DNA of 64,000 nucleotides from Clostridiales bacterium NK3B98 (GCA_000421005.1 ATWA01000003.1:1-64000); one strand, 5' to 3'; counted from the first letter of the stretch, positions 26,876-35,741 are shown. The notes: generated by a model from the letters alone, not told the origin. Translations and numbers: made by a program.

Positions 26876-27356
26876 ATTGGTTCAGGTTCCACACGCCCAG
26901 ATTCAGATAGCCCGCAAACAGCACCCAGAGCAGATAGGGAATCTGCATCAGCGCCGCCGGACGGTCTGTCTCGTAAAAGGTGAGGGTCATCCAGACAATC
27001 AGTCCCCACAGCGCTGCCAGCCAGAAGAAGGCAAAGCCATAGCGTTGGAGATTGAAGAAAATCAGGCTCCAGCCAAAATTGAAGGCAAGCTGTATCACAA
27101 ACAGCCGTAAGCCTGCGGAGCGTGACCGGCTGTCCGGTGTCAGCCAGACCCGGGTGACCCCAATGGCCATCAGGGCATAGAGCACCGCCCACACAATGGG
27201 AAAAACCAGCGGCGGCGGAGAGAGGGGCGGCTTTTGCACCTCAGCGGTATAGCGTTTGATGCCATCCCGAATGAGAAAGCCGGACAGCCCGCCCACCCCT
27301 TCGGTGAGCAACAGGGCTATCACATATGGTTTCCATCGTTTCCAGTTCAATTCCAT
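26874..27356 (-). CDS. tspO: TspO/MBR family membrane protein
   Basis: About 160 residues with five membrane helices, the TspO/peripheral benzodiazepine receptor fold. Landmarks: a first helix with EGVGGLSGFL, the PPLSPPPLVFPIVWAVLYALMAIG segment, QLAFNFGWSLIFF, and WVLFAGYLNLGVWNLN at the C-terminus. Bacterial TspO binds porphyrins and is proposed to break them down in light or to move tetrapyrroles; the role in an anaerobe is not known. I take the ATG at 27356; an in-frame GTG at 27380 is possible and neither has a strong ribosome site. Confidence 0.88.
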   Translation of the reverse strand: MELNWKRWKPYVIALLLTEGVGGLSGFLIRDGIKRYTAEVQKPPLSPPPLVFPIVWAVLYALMAIGVTRVWLTPDSRSRSAGLRLFVIQLAFNFGWSLIFFNLQRYGFAFFWLAALWGLIVWMTLTFYETDRPAALMQIPYLLWVLFAGYLNLGVWNLNQ

Positions 27357-27404
27357 CACCCGGTGGTAGTATACGCACACCCAAGCGGAATGATACAGGG
27401 GAAA

Positions 27405-30200
27405 TCAGAATTGATCCGCCGCCCGGGAGATGAGCACGGTGGGCAGCAGCCACATGAGCAGGAAGAACAGCATATTGCCAAGGCTCAGGGACTGGAAGGC
27501 GTTGACTCCGGTGAGATAGAGCCCCAGCAGCGACCCTACCACCGAGGACAGCACCGTCAGGATGGTATTCAGCAGCACCACCACCCGGAGTCTCCGTCCG
27601 CCCAGAATGGCATCCACAAAGGGAACGATGCCCTCCCGGTAAATCAGCCCACCCAGCACTGGGTTATGGGGCTGACCTTTGGCAGAGAGGTCATAGCGAC
27701 GCACCACAGGGGGATACTGCATCCGCTCATCCGGCAATTTGAACCGCCGGTGGAGCACCTCCGGGGTGATGTTGAAGTCACGAGTGGCCAAGATGGGAGT
27801 AATACCCCCTTGCAGCAGCGCCCGCACGCCGGGCAGCACATTTTTGGGCATGTTGTAGTGGAGGCTGAAGGTGCCTTGCAGCTTGCCGTTGATAACGCAG
27901 AACACGGCATTTTTCACCCGGTAGCCCGGCTGAATGTGCACCCCGTGCACCTCCATAAAGCCTGCCGTGCCGATCATCACCGTATCTCCCCGGATAACGC
28001 CGGTGCAGCCTCCTTCCTCCGAGGTGTCCAACTCGTCCACCCGGCGGTAGAAGCCGCCCTGAATCCGAATCTGGTCGTCAAACAGCTTGACAATCCCCAA
28101 ATCTGCCTGACGCACAATGGAGGCAGTGCATCCGGTGAGCTTTTCCAGCGATACGTCTCCCACTTTGTGGATATCGTCCATGTGCATCTGCACCGTTCCC
28201 TCAGGGAAAAGGTCACGGTCGGTGAGGATGATACCGGCGTTCTTGTGGAGGGAGACCACCCCATCCCAGCCTGCCAGCACTGCACCGGAGCGATGCAGCC
28301 GACGCACATGGCGGGCATAGGGCATACCATAGGCCAGCGTGGCAGACAGTGGGGTTGCCATCACGAAGATGACCGACCAGTTCCAAAGCAGCAGGTGCAG
28401 ACTTTTCTGTCCCACAGCGGAGAACGCACCGAAGAAAACACAGGCCGCCATAATCACCGCCGCTGCGTAGCGGAACACCCGCTCGGCGCCGTCCAATTCC
28501 TGAATCTGGCTGCCAAACCCCTTGGCGTCTCCCGGGTCCTTCTGGTAAACGCCCCTGCCGTTCCACTTGTTGGCATCCATGGTCAGGCGTTCAAATTCGC
28601 TGCGGGTGTAGGCGTCCTCGCAGGCATCCCGCAGACCGCGGGTTTTCATCCGGTTGCCCAGCGCCATCGCCCACAGGCTCAGGGCGGCACAGCCGCAGAA
28701 GGGCAGCGGCCCCTCCCGGCCGATGGTCACATACCACGCCCCATCCAGCACCGCAAGCACGCATCCGAAGGAGCACAGGGTGTTCAGCCCCGGACGGCCT
28801 CTGCCAAGGCGAACCACACCCTCCAGCAGGGTATCCAGTCCTGCCACACAGGCGGCGGCCAGACCTGCGGTGAGAATCAACGCCGCAATGCGGGGATTTT
28901 GCGCCAAAAACGGAATGGAAATCAGGGAAAGGGTGCCCTCCGCCCCTCCGCTGACCACCAGCAGCACCAGCGCAATCACCAGCAGCAGGGGCAGACGGCG
29001 GCTTTGGCTCTTCCAGCTGGCGTTGTAAGTGTGATACAGCTCCCGGGGAGAGGTGTCCGGCGCACGGTGGGCATTCTTTTTCTCTTTCTGGGCTTTGGCG
29101 GCTTTCCTTCGCTGCCTGTCCCCGGCAATCCGTTCTTCGTCTGTGGCCGGAATCAGCTTTGCCACCCGTTTTTGCTGGCGCTCCTCCTCCATGGCCTCCA
29201 CGCTGTCAGAGACGAACATGGCATCCGCAAACTCGTCCGCCTGTTCCCGCAGGTTGTTGAACTTTTTGCCCAGAACGCCCGGGCGTTCCTGCGGAATCTG
29301 GATTACATTGTCCGGCGCAGATGTTTGCTGACTCTTAGCGGTTTTCTGCTTTCCAGAGGACGGCTTTGGCTTTTCCCCTTTTCCCACAGCGGGGAATACC
29401 TGCGTTTTCTGCTCACTTCCGGAAGCGGAAGACGGTTTGCCTTGCTTTCGTGGCGGCTGCTGCTTTTTTTTCAGCTCCGCCGCAGCCTTGGCCGCTTTGC
29501 GCAAGCGGCTCTCCTCCATAGCGGCCTGTTTCCGCTGCTGGGCAGGAGAGAGATGCTCTTTCTCATATTCCTCGTCCGCAGCAGATTGCATCTCCTGCCC
29601 TTCCAGCCGCTCCTGTAGCCATCCTGAAATCCACTGCTGGATCCGTCCCTGAGGAACATCTTCCCCGTATTCATCCAAAAGGTCAGAGGACTCTTCCGGC
29701 TCGTCCGTCTCCGGTTGATCCTCTTCCTCCTGTTCTTGCTTTTGCTTGGGCGTGTCCTTTGCCAATCTGCTGGGGGGAGCCAGCCGGGCGCCATTTCCGG
29801 GAATCGGTTCCTCCTCGGTCGTCTCCTGGGGAATCTCCTCAATCGGTTCCTCTTCCAGTTCAATTTCCACCGCGTCCCGGCGCAATCTCTTAGGTGCCGG
29901 CTCTCCGCTGTTCTCTGCGGCAGGCTTCTCCGGCTCCTCCGGCGGGGCAGAGGCAAAGTGCACCCGCTGGCTCTTGTTGGAGTTGTTCTCCAGCATATCC
30001 TCCAGCGCCTCTTCCTCCGGACTGACAAGCACCTGGCGGCGGTTTTCGCTTTTTTTCGACTTTTCGCCTGAGCGGTACAGGGTCAGCACCCGGAATCCGT
30101 TTTCATCCACCGTCTCTTTCGGGCGGACTGTCCGCTTGGGGGTGTCCTCAGGATTGCCCTGACGGTCACGCTCTTCATCTGTGTAATTGTAATCGCTCAT
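27405..30200 (-). CDS. Degenerate P-type-ATPase-like membrane protein with long disordered N-terminus
   Basis: 931 residues. Residues 1-395 are charged, low-complexity and rich in Glu, Lys, Gln and Pro, without domains I recognise. After about residue 400 come membrane pairs laid out as in P-type ATPases, then VMATPLSATLAYGMPYA (where P1B pumps have CPCALGLATP), GAVLAGWDGVVSLHKNAGIIL, and TDRDLFPEG, placed like the DKTGT phosphorylation loop with Asp661 kept but the rest lost. GITPILATRD (Asp808) matches the usual TGD region, and two more helices end the protein. No TGE actuator motif is seen. It is probably a non-pumping pseudo-ATPase. Seven bases after rlmB, likely co-transcribed. Confidence 0.65.
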   Translation of the reverse strand: MSDYNYTDEERDRQGNPEDTPKRTVRPKETVDENGFRVLTLYRSGEKSKKSENRRQVLVSPEEEALEDMLENNSNKSQRVHFASAPPEEPEKPAAENSGEPAPKRLRRDAVEIELEEEPIEEIPQETTEEEPIPGNGARLAPPSRLAKDTPKQKQEQEEEDQPETDEPEESSDLLDEYGEDVPQGRIQQWISGWLQERLEGQEMQSAADEEYEKEHLSPAQQRKQAAMEESRLRKAAKAAAELKKKQQPPRKQGKPSSASGSEQKTQVFPAVGKGEKPKPSSGKQKTAKSQQTSAPDNVIQIPQERPGVLGKKFNNLREQADEFADAMFVSDSVEAMEEERQQKRVAKLIPATDEERIAGDRQRRKAAKAQKEKKNAHRAPDTSPRELYHTYNASWKSQSRRLPLLLVIALVLLVVSGGAEGTLSLISIPFLAQNPRIAALILTAGLAAACVAGLDTLLEGVVRLGRGRPGLNTLCSFGCVLAVLDGAWYVTIGREGPLPFCGCAALSLWAMALGNRMKTRGLRDACEDAYTRSEFERLTMDANKWNGRGVYQKDPGDAKGFGSQIQELDGAERVFRYAAAVIMAACVFFGAFSAVGQKSLHLLLWNWSVIFVMATPLSATLAYGMPYARHVRRLHRSGAVLAGWDGVVSLHKNAGIILTDRDLFPEGTVQMHMDDIHKVGDVSLEKLTGCTASIVRQADLGIVKLFDDQIRIQGGFYRRVDELDTSEEGGCTGVIRGDTVMIGTAGFMEVHGVHIQPGYRVKNAVFCVINGKLQGTFSLHYNMPKNVLPGVRALLQGGITPILATRDFNITPEVLHRRFKLPDERMQYPPVVRRYDLSAKGQPHNPVLGGLIYREGIVPFVDAILGGRRLRVVVLLNTILTVLSSVVGSLLGLYLTGVNAFQSLSLGNMLFFLLMWLLPTVLISRAADQF

Positions 30201-30207
30201 GCTGTTC

Positions 30208-31002
30208 TCACCCGTTCAGTTCCGTACTACGCTGACGAACTGCCTCATAGAGCAAAATGGCAGCCGCCGCAGAGGCGTTGAGAGAATTCAGCTTGCCCCG
30301 CATGGGGATGCTGACGATAAAGTCGCAATTGTCCGCCACCAGACGGCTCATGCCGCTGCCCTCCGAGCCGATAACAATGGCGGCGGGGCCTTTCAGATCC
30401 GCCTGATACAATCCTACGCTGCCCTCCGCGGCTGAGCCAAAGACCCACAAGCCTTCTTCCTTCAGCTCCTTCAGGCAGGCAGTCAGGTTGGACACCCGAG
30501 CCACCGGGAGATGGGACACCGCTCCGGCAGAGGTCTTTGCCACCACAGCCGTCAGCCCGGCGCTGCGGCGCTTGGGAATGATGACCCCGTGGGCTCCGGC
30601 GCACTCCGCCGTGCGGATGACCGCGCCCAGATTATGGGGGTCCGAAATCTCGTCACAGACCACAATCAGCGGCGCTTCTCCCCGCTCCTTTGCCCGGGCG
30701 AGAATGTCGTCCACGCTGACATATTCCCGCACAGCGGCAATGGCAATCACCCCTTGATGGGAGTGGGTCTGGCTCATGGCGTCCAGCTTGCGGCGATCTG
30801 CCTCCACCACCACGATGCCCCGCTCTCTCGCCTTGGAGGCGATATGCCCCAGAGAGGCATCTGTCTCACCTCTGGCAATGAGGATTTTATCCATATTGGT
30901 ACCCACCCGCAGCGCTTCAATCACTGCGTTGCGGCCTTCGATGATACCGTCAGCAGGGCTGTCCGGCTTGCGTCGGCGCTCCTGATCGTTTTTTTCCTTC
31001 AA
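30208..31002 (-). CDS. rlmB: 23S rRNA 2'-O-ribose methyltransferase, TrmH family (RlmB)
   Basis: 264 residues of the SPOUT class. An N-terminal substrate-binding domain (IIEGRNAVIEALR...) is followed by the trefoil-knot domain with VVCDEISDPHNLGAVIRTAE, IVIGSEGSGMSRLV and IPMRGKLNSLNASAAAAILLYE, the three TrmH motifs. RlmB methylates G2251 of 23S rRNA in E. coli; Firmicute members (YacO) are usually annotated the same way. The start is TTG at 31002, supported by GGAGG eight bases upstream. The gene downstream is the pseudo-ATPase. Confidence 0.92.
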   Translation of the reverse strand: MKEKNDQERRRKPDSPADGIIEGRNAVIEALRVGTNMDKILIARGETDASLGHIASKARERGIVVVEADRRKLDAMSQTHSHQGVIAIAAVREYVSVDDILARAKERGEAPLIVVCDEISDPHNLGAVIRTAECAGAHGVIIPKRRSAGLTAVVAKTSAGAVSHLPVARVSNLTACLKELKEEGLWVFGSAAEGSVGLYQADLKGPAAIVIGSEGSGMSRLVADNCDFIVSIPMRGKLNSLNASAAAAILLYEAVRQRSTELNG

Positions 31003-31100
31003 AATCGTATCCTCCGATTTTTGATTTGCTGTCTGCCGCCCCGTTTGGCGCTCTCAAAGCACCGGGAAAAAGGATTCGGCACATTTCCATAGATAGCAGT

Positions 31101-31129
31101 AGTATACCACATTCCCTCTCCAATCTAAA
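31101..31129 (-). promoter_or_regulatory. Promoter candidate for rlmB
   Basis: On the minus strand: TTTAGA, 17-bp spacer, TATACT, about 100 bases before the TTG start. Confidence 0.5.
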
Positions 31130-31149
31130 GCCCCAATTTGACAAAAATC

Positions 31150-31176
31150 GCCCCTCCGGTCTGTGACCGGAAGGGC
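31150..31176 (-). terminator. GH32 terminator
   Basis: On the minus strand GCCCTTCCGGTC pairs with GACCGGAGGGGC (one mismatch) around a 3-base loop, followed by GATTTTTGT. Confidence 0.8.
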
Positions 31177-31190
31177 AGTGAAAAACCAGA

Positions 31191-32645
31191 TTACACCACA
31201 AAATCATCCACCACCGAGGGTTTGAGGGGATAGATGGTGACCTTTGTGTTGACGGAGAGGGTAAAATGATGCTCATTCATCTCCGGATAGACATGAGAGG
31301 TAAAGGTCGCCTCTCCGTCATTGAAGAACAGCTCCACCGAGCATTTGTCGATGAGCGCACGGACATTGCGCACGCTTTCCATGGGTACCTCCAGCACCTC
31401 GCCCACGCTCTCGTTGAACCGTTTGTTCATGCCCCGACGGTCGGCCACCAGTGCTTTCTTTTCCGGGTCAAAGACGAAGGTAAAGCCCCCGGCGCCGTCC
31501 CCCTTGGCAAACAGAGTGAGGGCAAACTCCGTACCCTTGTTTTCCACCAGCAGCTCGCACACGCCAGGCAGTCTGCCGTCGGCAGGCAGGGCGGTCTCTC
31601 TCAGTCCGGCAATCGCCTCCACCGGTGCCTGCACCAGCTTGCCGTCCTTCAGCCGCAGCTCCCGTACCACCGTCATGCTGCCCTCCCAGTCCTCCGGCTC
31701 GGTGCAGTAGTGGTTGTCAGGCAGACCAATCCACGCAATGAGAATGGCCTTGTCCGGGTCAGAGACATTGGCGGCAAACTGGGCGGCGTAGAAGTCAAAG
31801 CCAAAGTCCAGGAACTGATACCCGCCGTCCGGGGTGAAGGTGAGGGTATCATAATCCATGCTGCCCACCAGATACACGTTGTGATTGGTGCTTTCACTCC
31901 GCCCCGGGAGCTTGGTGTACTGGGGAGAGAAGATCAGCACGTCCTTGCCGCTGATGTGGACGATGCAGGGGCACTCCCACATACCGCCAAAGTCCTCAAA
32001 TCCGGGTACCTTCAGCTCCCCGGCAAATTTCCAGCCCTCCAGCAGGTTTTCCGACTGGTACATCAGGGCACGGCCCTTCAAATCCAGATTCTGGGCACCG
32101 ATGAAGATAAAATACTTCTTCTTGTCCGGCACATAGACGATTTTGGGGTCGCGCTGATGCTCGCTGTAATCGTCCCTTGGGCCAAAGAGAGGCTCTGGCA
32201 GCTTTACCGGCTTGCCGTCCTCTCCCAGCTTGGCGGCGCAGGTATAGGGGGTGCGCGTCCAGTCGTCATCTCTGTGGTTGCCGGTATAGAACAGGTACAG
32301 GTCTTCCCCGTCAGAGAAGGCGGAGCCGGAATGACAGCCCCGGTTGTCGAAATAGGTATCCGGGTGCATCCCCACGCCGGCGTTGTGCCAATGGAGCAGA
32401 TCCTCGCTGACCACATGGTACCAGTATTTCAGCCCGTGGACAGCACCCCAGGGACACCACTGGTAATATAGATGCCACAGACCCTTGTGGTAGCAGAAGC
32501 CGTTGGGGTCGCTGGACAGTCCGGTGATGGGCTGGACATGAAAGCTCTGGCGATAGTTTGAGCTGACGATCCGGTCGTGAAGCTCTGCGATCTCGTCAGC
32601 GCTGTGCAGCACACGATAGCGCTCCTCACGGGTCCATTCTTTCAT
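31191..32645 (-). CDS. Glycoside hydrolase family 32 (sucrose-6-phosphate hydrolase/fructosidase)
   Basis: 484 residues: a five-bladed beta-propeller and a C-terminal beta-sandwich. GH32 catalytic motifs are all there: nucleophile Asp in LSSDPNGF (family NDPNG), transition-state stabiliser in HQRDPKIV (RDP), and acid/base Glu in MWECPCIV (EC). The enzyme removes beta-linked fructose, from sucrose, sucrose-6-phosphate or small fructans. No signal peptide, so it acts inside the cell. No sugar transporter or fructokinase is next to it, so the substrate form is not settled. It has its own promoter and terminator. Confidence 0.9.
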   Translation of the reverse strand: MKEWTREERYRVLHSADEIAELHDRIVSSNYRQSFHVQPITGLSSDPNGFCYHKGLWHLYYQWCPWGAVHGLKYWYHVVSEDLLHWHNAGVGMHPDTYFDNRGCHSGSAFSDGEDLYLFYTGNHRDDDWTRTPYTCAAKLGEDGKPVKLPEPLFGPRDDYSEHQRDPKIVYVPDKKKYFIFIGAQNLDLKGRALMYQSENLLEGWKFAGELKVPGFEDFGGMWECPCIVHISGKDVLIFSPQYTKLPGRSESTNHNVYLVGSMDYDTLTFTPDGGYQFLDFGFDFYAAQFAANVSDPDKAILIAWIGLPDNHYCTEPEDWEGSMTVVRELRLKDGKLVQAPVEAIAGLRETALPADGRLPGVCELLVENKGTEFALTLFAKGDGAGGFTFVFDPEKKALVADRRGMNKRFNESVGEVLEVPMESVRNVRALIDKCSVELFFNDGEATFTSHVYPEMNEHHFTLSVNTKVTIYPLKPSVVDDFVV

Positions 32646-32688
32646 AGCAATTCCTCCTTGTGGTTTGATTCATATTCCTTCGTTCTTC

Positions 32689-32717
32689 ATTATACAGAAA
32701 CTTTTCTCAAATGGCAA
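32689..32717 (-). promoter_or_regulatory. SigA-type promoter of the GH32 gene
   Basis: On the minus strand: TTGCCA, 17-bp spacer, TATAAT, about 45 bases before the ATG. AAGGAGG is the ribosome site. Confidence 0.75.
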
Positions 32718-32769
32718 GCAATATTATATCCATTCAAAAGATTTTGACGGGTGTTTTTCAAAATAGATG

Positions 32770-32797
32770 TTGTTTTTGTTTTGTTTTATGGTATGAT
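32770..32797 (+). promoter_or_regulatory. Promoter candidate for HAD gene
   Basis: TTGTTT, 16-bp spacer in a T-rich tract, TATGAT, 45 bases before the ATG at 32842. Divergent from the GH32 promoter. Confidence 0.5.
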
Positions 32798-32841
32798 GGA
32801 TGCACACAGGCACAGCCAATCACAGGAAGGATGGACAAGGC

Positions 32842-33600
32842 ATGAAAAAAGTATTCGCAAGCGATTTCGACGGCACTTTGTACTTCTACAAGGCAGAGGT
32901 AAAGCTGCCCCCGGAAAACGTGGAAAAGGTGCATGAATATCAGGCCGCAGGCCACTATTTTGGGCTTTGCACCGGTCGTCAGGTGGGCGGTCTCACCCCC
33001 TTTATCGGCGGTCTCATCCAGCCGGACTTCTGGATCACCAGCACCGGCTCCAACATTATCGACCGAGACATGAAGGAAATTCGCAAGCTGTTTGTGGACC
33101 GGGATGTGATTCAGCAAATCATCGACGATGTGCGCCCCCGTGGCAACCGGATCTCCATTGACATTGACGGGGTGATTAACGTCTTTGAGGAAATGGATTA
33201 TCCCGGGGAGTACAACATCATCACCGGCATGGCGGACGCTCCCAAGGGGCTGGTACACGGCGTGGGTATCCACTGCGAGACGCTGGAAGAGGCCGCCGCT
33301 CTCACCAAAGAGCTGAACGATAAGTATGGCGACTACCTGAACGCCTTCCAGAATGTCATTGAGGTGGACATCGCCCCCAAAGGCACCAGCAAGGGGGAGG
33401 CCGTTTCGGTGATTCGCCAGTATTACGGAGACTGCAAGGTGTACGCCATCGGTGATTCCATGAATGACCTGCCCCTGCTGGAGGCGGCGGATGTATCCTA
33501 CACCTTCCACTATGCCCCGGAAGAGGTGCAGCGGAAAGCCACCAAGGTGGTGGACACCATTGTGGACGCACTGGAGGACTCCATGCGGGATCCTGTGTAA
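32842..33600 (+). CDS. HAD superfamily hydrolase, Cof-type (IIB)
   Basis: 252 residues. Motif I FASDFDGTLYF with both aspartates, motif II LCTGRQVGG, a lysine in the KGTSKGEAV segment, and motif IV AIGDSMNDLPLLEAADV. The cap is IIB type. Such enzymes hydrolyse sugar phosphates or phosphorylated cofactors. Being divergent from the GH32 gene, a sugar-phosphate role would fit, but that is inference. The ATG at 32842 begins the homology; an earlier in-frame ATG at 32800 lies almost on the -10 element. Confidence 0.87.
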   Translation: MKKVFASDFDGTLYFYKAEVKLPPENVEKVHEYQAAGHYFGLCTGRQVGGLTPFIGGLIQPDFWITSTGSNIIDRDMKEIRKLFVDRDVIQQIIDDVRPRGNRISIDIDGVINVFEEMDYPGEYNIITGMADAPKGLVHGVGIHCETLEEAAALTKELNDKYGDYLNAFQNVIEVDIAPKGTSKGEAVSVIRQYYGDCKVYAIGDSMNDLPLLEAADVSYTFHYAPEEVQRKATKVVDTIVDALEDSMRDPV

Positions 33601-33617
33601 CACTGCCAGAACGGACT

Positions 33618-33650
33618 AATTCCCTTCAGGTTGACCGCCTGAAGGGAATT
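33618..33650. terminator. Terminator between HAD gene and apbE
   Basis: A perfect 13-bp stem (AATTCCCTTCAGG and its complement, 7-base loop) between the convergent genes, with short T/A ends on both sides. Confidence 0.75.
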
Positions 33651-33665
33651 TGCTGTCCTTGCGTC

Positions 33666-34703
33666 TTATTCTGACAGGGGAATGATCTGAATATTTTTTT
33701 CGCTGGTGACCTGTTCCGCAAGTCCCTCGGTAACATAGAGGGTGCCCGTATCGTCGATCAGGATAGCCTGAAATTGGTCGCTGTGAGCCCGCCAAAAGTC
33801 TGACGCTCCGTCCAGCCCCATAATATAGAGGGAGGTGGACAGCCCGTCCGCCAAAGCCCCGTCAGAGGACACAATACTCACCGAGGTAAGCCCATTTTCC
33901 GCCGGATAGCCGGTACGGGGGTCCAGAATGTGAATAAAGACCTCCCCGGTGTCCGGGTCGGTGAAAAACCGCTCGTAGCCCCCGGAGGTGATGACCGCCT
34001 GATCGGTGACCTCCACCACAGCGGTAATCTCCCCGTCCTGCCCCGCCGGGTCCTGAATGCCGATGCGCCAGGGGTTGCCGTCCGGGCGGGTGCCAAGGCA
34101 TTGGACATTGCCCCCCAGAGACACCATGCCCGACGTGACCCCCGCTTCCCGGAATATCTCCATCACCCGGGCGGAGGCATAGCCCTTGCCGATGCCGCCC
34201 AAGTCCACGCTCTGTCCCGGCGCAAGGGTGAGCTTGCCGGAGGCGTCATCAAAGGTCATCTGATCTGACCCCACCGAGCGCAAAACAGCGTCCAGCTCCT
34301 GCTGGCTGGGATGGTGGAACTCCTTGGTGGGAAAGCCCCAGAGCTGCATCAGAGGATAGACGGTGATATCAAAGGCACCCTCTGTCTCCCGGTACAGCTC
34401 CAACGCCTGCTCCACCAGCGCACGGGTGTCCCCCTCTAGCGTCAGCGTCTCCTCCCGGTTGAGGCGGGAGATCTGGCTGTCCTCCTGTCCGGTGCTGAGC
34501 AGGGCGTCCAGGCGGAGAATCTCCTCATAGGCGGCGTTCAGCGCCTCCTCCCGGTGGCTGCCAAAGGCGGTGAGGGTCATCACCGTGTCCATGGCGGAGA
34601 CATACCGCTCGCTGCGCTCCTCCGCCTCCGGGTCCCGTTTCGTCTGTTCCGCACAGCCGCAGAGCAGCAGCAGTGCCATCATCAGGCACAGAAATCGTCT
34701 CAT
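33666..34703 (-). CDS. apbE: FAD:protein FMN transferase ApbE (lipoprotein)
   Basis: 345 residues. The N-terminus is a lipoprotein signal: a hydrophobic stretch then LLLCGCAEQ with the lipidated Cys, so the enzyme works on the outer face of the membrane. ApbE uses FAD and Mg2+ to attach FMN through a phosphoester to Thr/Ser of target proteins. Family landmarks: VSAMDTVMTLTAFG, VDLGGIGKGYASARV, SLGGNVQCLG, and the metal-site SSDGALADGLSTSLYIMG. Its targets are almost certainly RnfD, RnfG and the FMN-binding reductase encoded across the divergent promoter. Preceded by the NusG-domain-II gene, 14 bases away. Confidence 0.95.
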   Translation of the reverse strand: MRRFLCLMMALLLLCGCAEQTKRDPEAEERSERYVSAMDTVMTLTAFGSHREEALNAAYEEILRLDALLSTGQEDSQISRLNREETLTLEGDTRALVEQALELYRETEGAFDITVYPLMQLWGFPTKEFHHPSQQELDAVLRSVGSDQMTFDDASGKLTLAPGQSVDLGGIGKGYASARVMEIFREAGVTSGMVSLGGNVQCLGTRPDGNPWRIGIQDPAGQDGEITAVVEVTDQAVITSGGYERFFTDPDTGEVFIHILDPRTGYPAENGLTSVSIVSSDGALADGLSTSLYIMGLDGASDFWRAHSDQFQAILIDDTGTLYVTEGLAEQVTSEKNIQIIPLSE

Positions 34704-34717
34704 GTGATTTGCTCCTT

Positions 34718-35089
34718 TTATTTGCTCACAGCGTCCAGCGCCATGTCGTCCTCCCCGGTGACCTCAATCACCAGCTTATGGGGCAGACAGATGATGCTGT
34801 CCCCCACATAACGGACAGCTCCCTGCTTCACACACAGCCCGTCCGGACAGTCCGCCTGCGTAATGGAAACCCTTCCCCCCCGGATTTCCAGCAGGTTGGT
34901 GCCCTCCGGGGTGGTAATGGGGTAGGTTCTGTCCTCGTCCAGAGAAAAAACCGCCTGAGAAGCGCCGTCAATCATCACCCGCACCTGGGCTCCCCGCTGG
35001 CGATTCAGCAGCACCACCGCAAGCAAAATCAGTCCGGTCAGCAGCAGCGCCCCCAATAGCAGCAGCTCTCTGCGTCTGGTTTTTTGCAT
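34718..35089 (-). CDS. NusG domain II-containing membrane protein
   Basis: 123 residues: a basic start, one membrane helix (about 10-29), then an outside beta domain of the NusG-domain-II (DUF1312-like) type with NLLEIRGGRVSITQADCPDGLCVKQG and SIICLPHKLVIEV. The paired CPDGLC and IICLPH cysteines are a hallmark. The family is repeatedly found with ApbE and Rnf or other flavinylated electron-transfer systems; its own job is not known. Translated first in the two-gene unit with apbE. Confidence 0.85.
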   Translation of the reverse strand: MQKTRRRELLLLGALLLTGLILLAVVLLNRQRGAQVRVMIDGASQAVFSLDEDRTYPITTPEGTNLLEIRGGRVSITQADCPDGLCVKQGAVRYVGDSIICLPHKLVIEVTGEDDMALDAVSK

Positions 35090-35211
35090 CCTTCTCCCCC
35101 CTTCCTGACACAGTGTACCACAGTTTTCTCTCGATTGCCATATAAGTTAGAAAAATAAAACTCTTTTCCCGACACCATTTGCCAAAAAGACAACGAATAT
35201 GACAAAACCCC

Positions 35212-35241
35212 TTGACCTTCTGTCCGGTTATTCGGTATAAT
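35212..35241 (+). promoter_or_regulatory. SigA-type promoter of the tatA-reductase-rnf run
   Basis: TTGACC, 18-bp spacer, TATAAT, about 95 bases before tatA. The space to the divergent nusG-II gene (35090-35337) also holds a weaker minus-strand TACACT. Confidence 0.75.
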
Positions 35242-35337
35242 ATGGCGATAGCACTTTGCAAAAACACGCTCTGTTTTTTATTCCGGCAATTGTCTTTTTT
35301 GCGTTAGCGGATGGTATTTCAGAGGGAGGGCAGCAGC

Positions 35338-35577
35338 ATGAAAATCGGTCTTCCGGAATTGATTGTCGTATTTATCGTAGCATTGCTGGTCATCGGGCCG
35401 GACAAGCTGCCGGAATACGCCAGACATTTGGGGGAGGCGCTGCGGGCGTTTCGATCCGCCTCCGACGAGCTGACCCGGGATCTGAAGGAGAGCGTGGCTG
35501 AGCCCCCGGCGCAGCCGGAGCAGAAGCCCCCGGCACCGGAAGAAACTTTGAAGACAGAAGGAGAGGAAGCCACATGA
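35338..35577 (+). CDS. tatA: Twin-arginine translocase subunit TatA/TatB-like (first copy)
   Basis: 79 residues with the Tat A/B/E architecture: a short outside start (MKIGLPE), one membrane helix (LIVVFIVALLVIGPDKLPEYA, with the hinge GPDKLP), an amphipathic helix (RHLGEALRAFRSASDELT), and a charged proline-rich tail. It forms the pore or recruits substrates for export of folded proteins. The ATG at 35338 is preceded by GAGGGAGGG; an earlier in-frame start lies in the leader. Its stop overlaps the second tatA (ATGA). No tatC is in the window. Confidence 0.9.
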   Translation: MKIGLPELIVVFIVALLVIGPDKLPEYARHLGEALRAFRSASDELTRDLKESVAEPPAQPEQKPPAPEETLKTEGEEAT

Positions 35578-35741
35578 GATTGGGCACAACAGAGCTGGTA
35601 ATCATCCTGCTCATTGCGTTGGTTCTCTTTGGCCCGTCACAGATTCCCAAGCTGACCCGAATGTTTGGCAAAAGCGTGCAGAATTTCCGTGACGGCATTG
35701 CCGAGGAGCAAGAGAAGCCATCTGACGAAAAGGAGCGATGA
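35574..35741 (+). CDS. tatA: Twin-arginine translocase subunit TatA (second, short copy)
   Basis: A 55-residue gene. MRLGTTELVIILLIALVLFG is the membrane helix, followed by the FGPSQIPKLT hinge and amphipathic MFGKSVQNFRDGIAEE, then a short charged tail. FGP is the TatA consensus, so this copy is the TatA-like one while the longer neighbour may be TatB-like. It overlaps the upstream gene by four bases and is followed 91 bases later by a Tat-signal reductase, its likely cargo. Confidence 0.9.
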   Translation: MRLGTTELVIILLIALVLFGPSQIPKLTRMFGKSVQNFRDGIAEEQEKPSDEKER

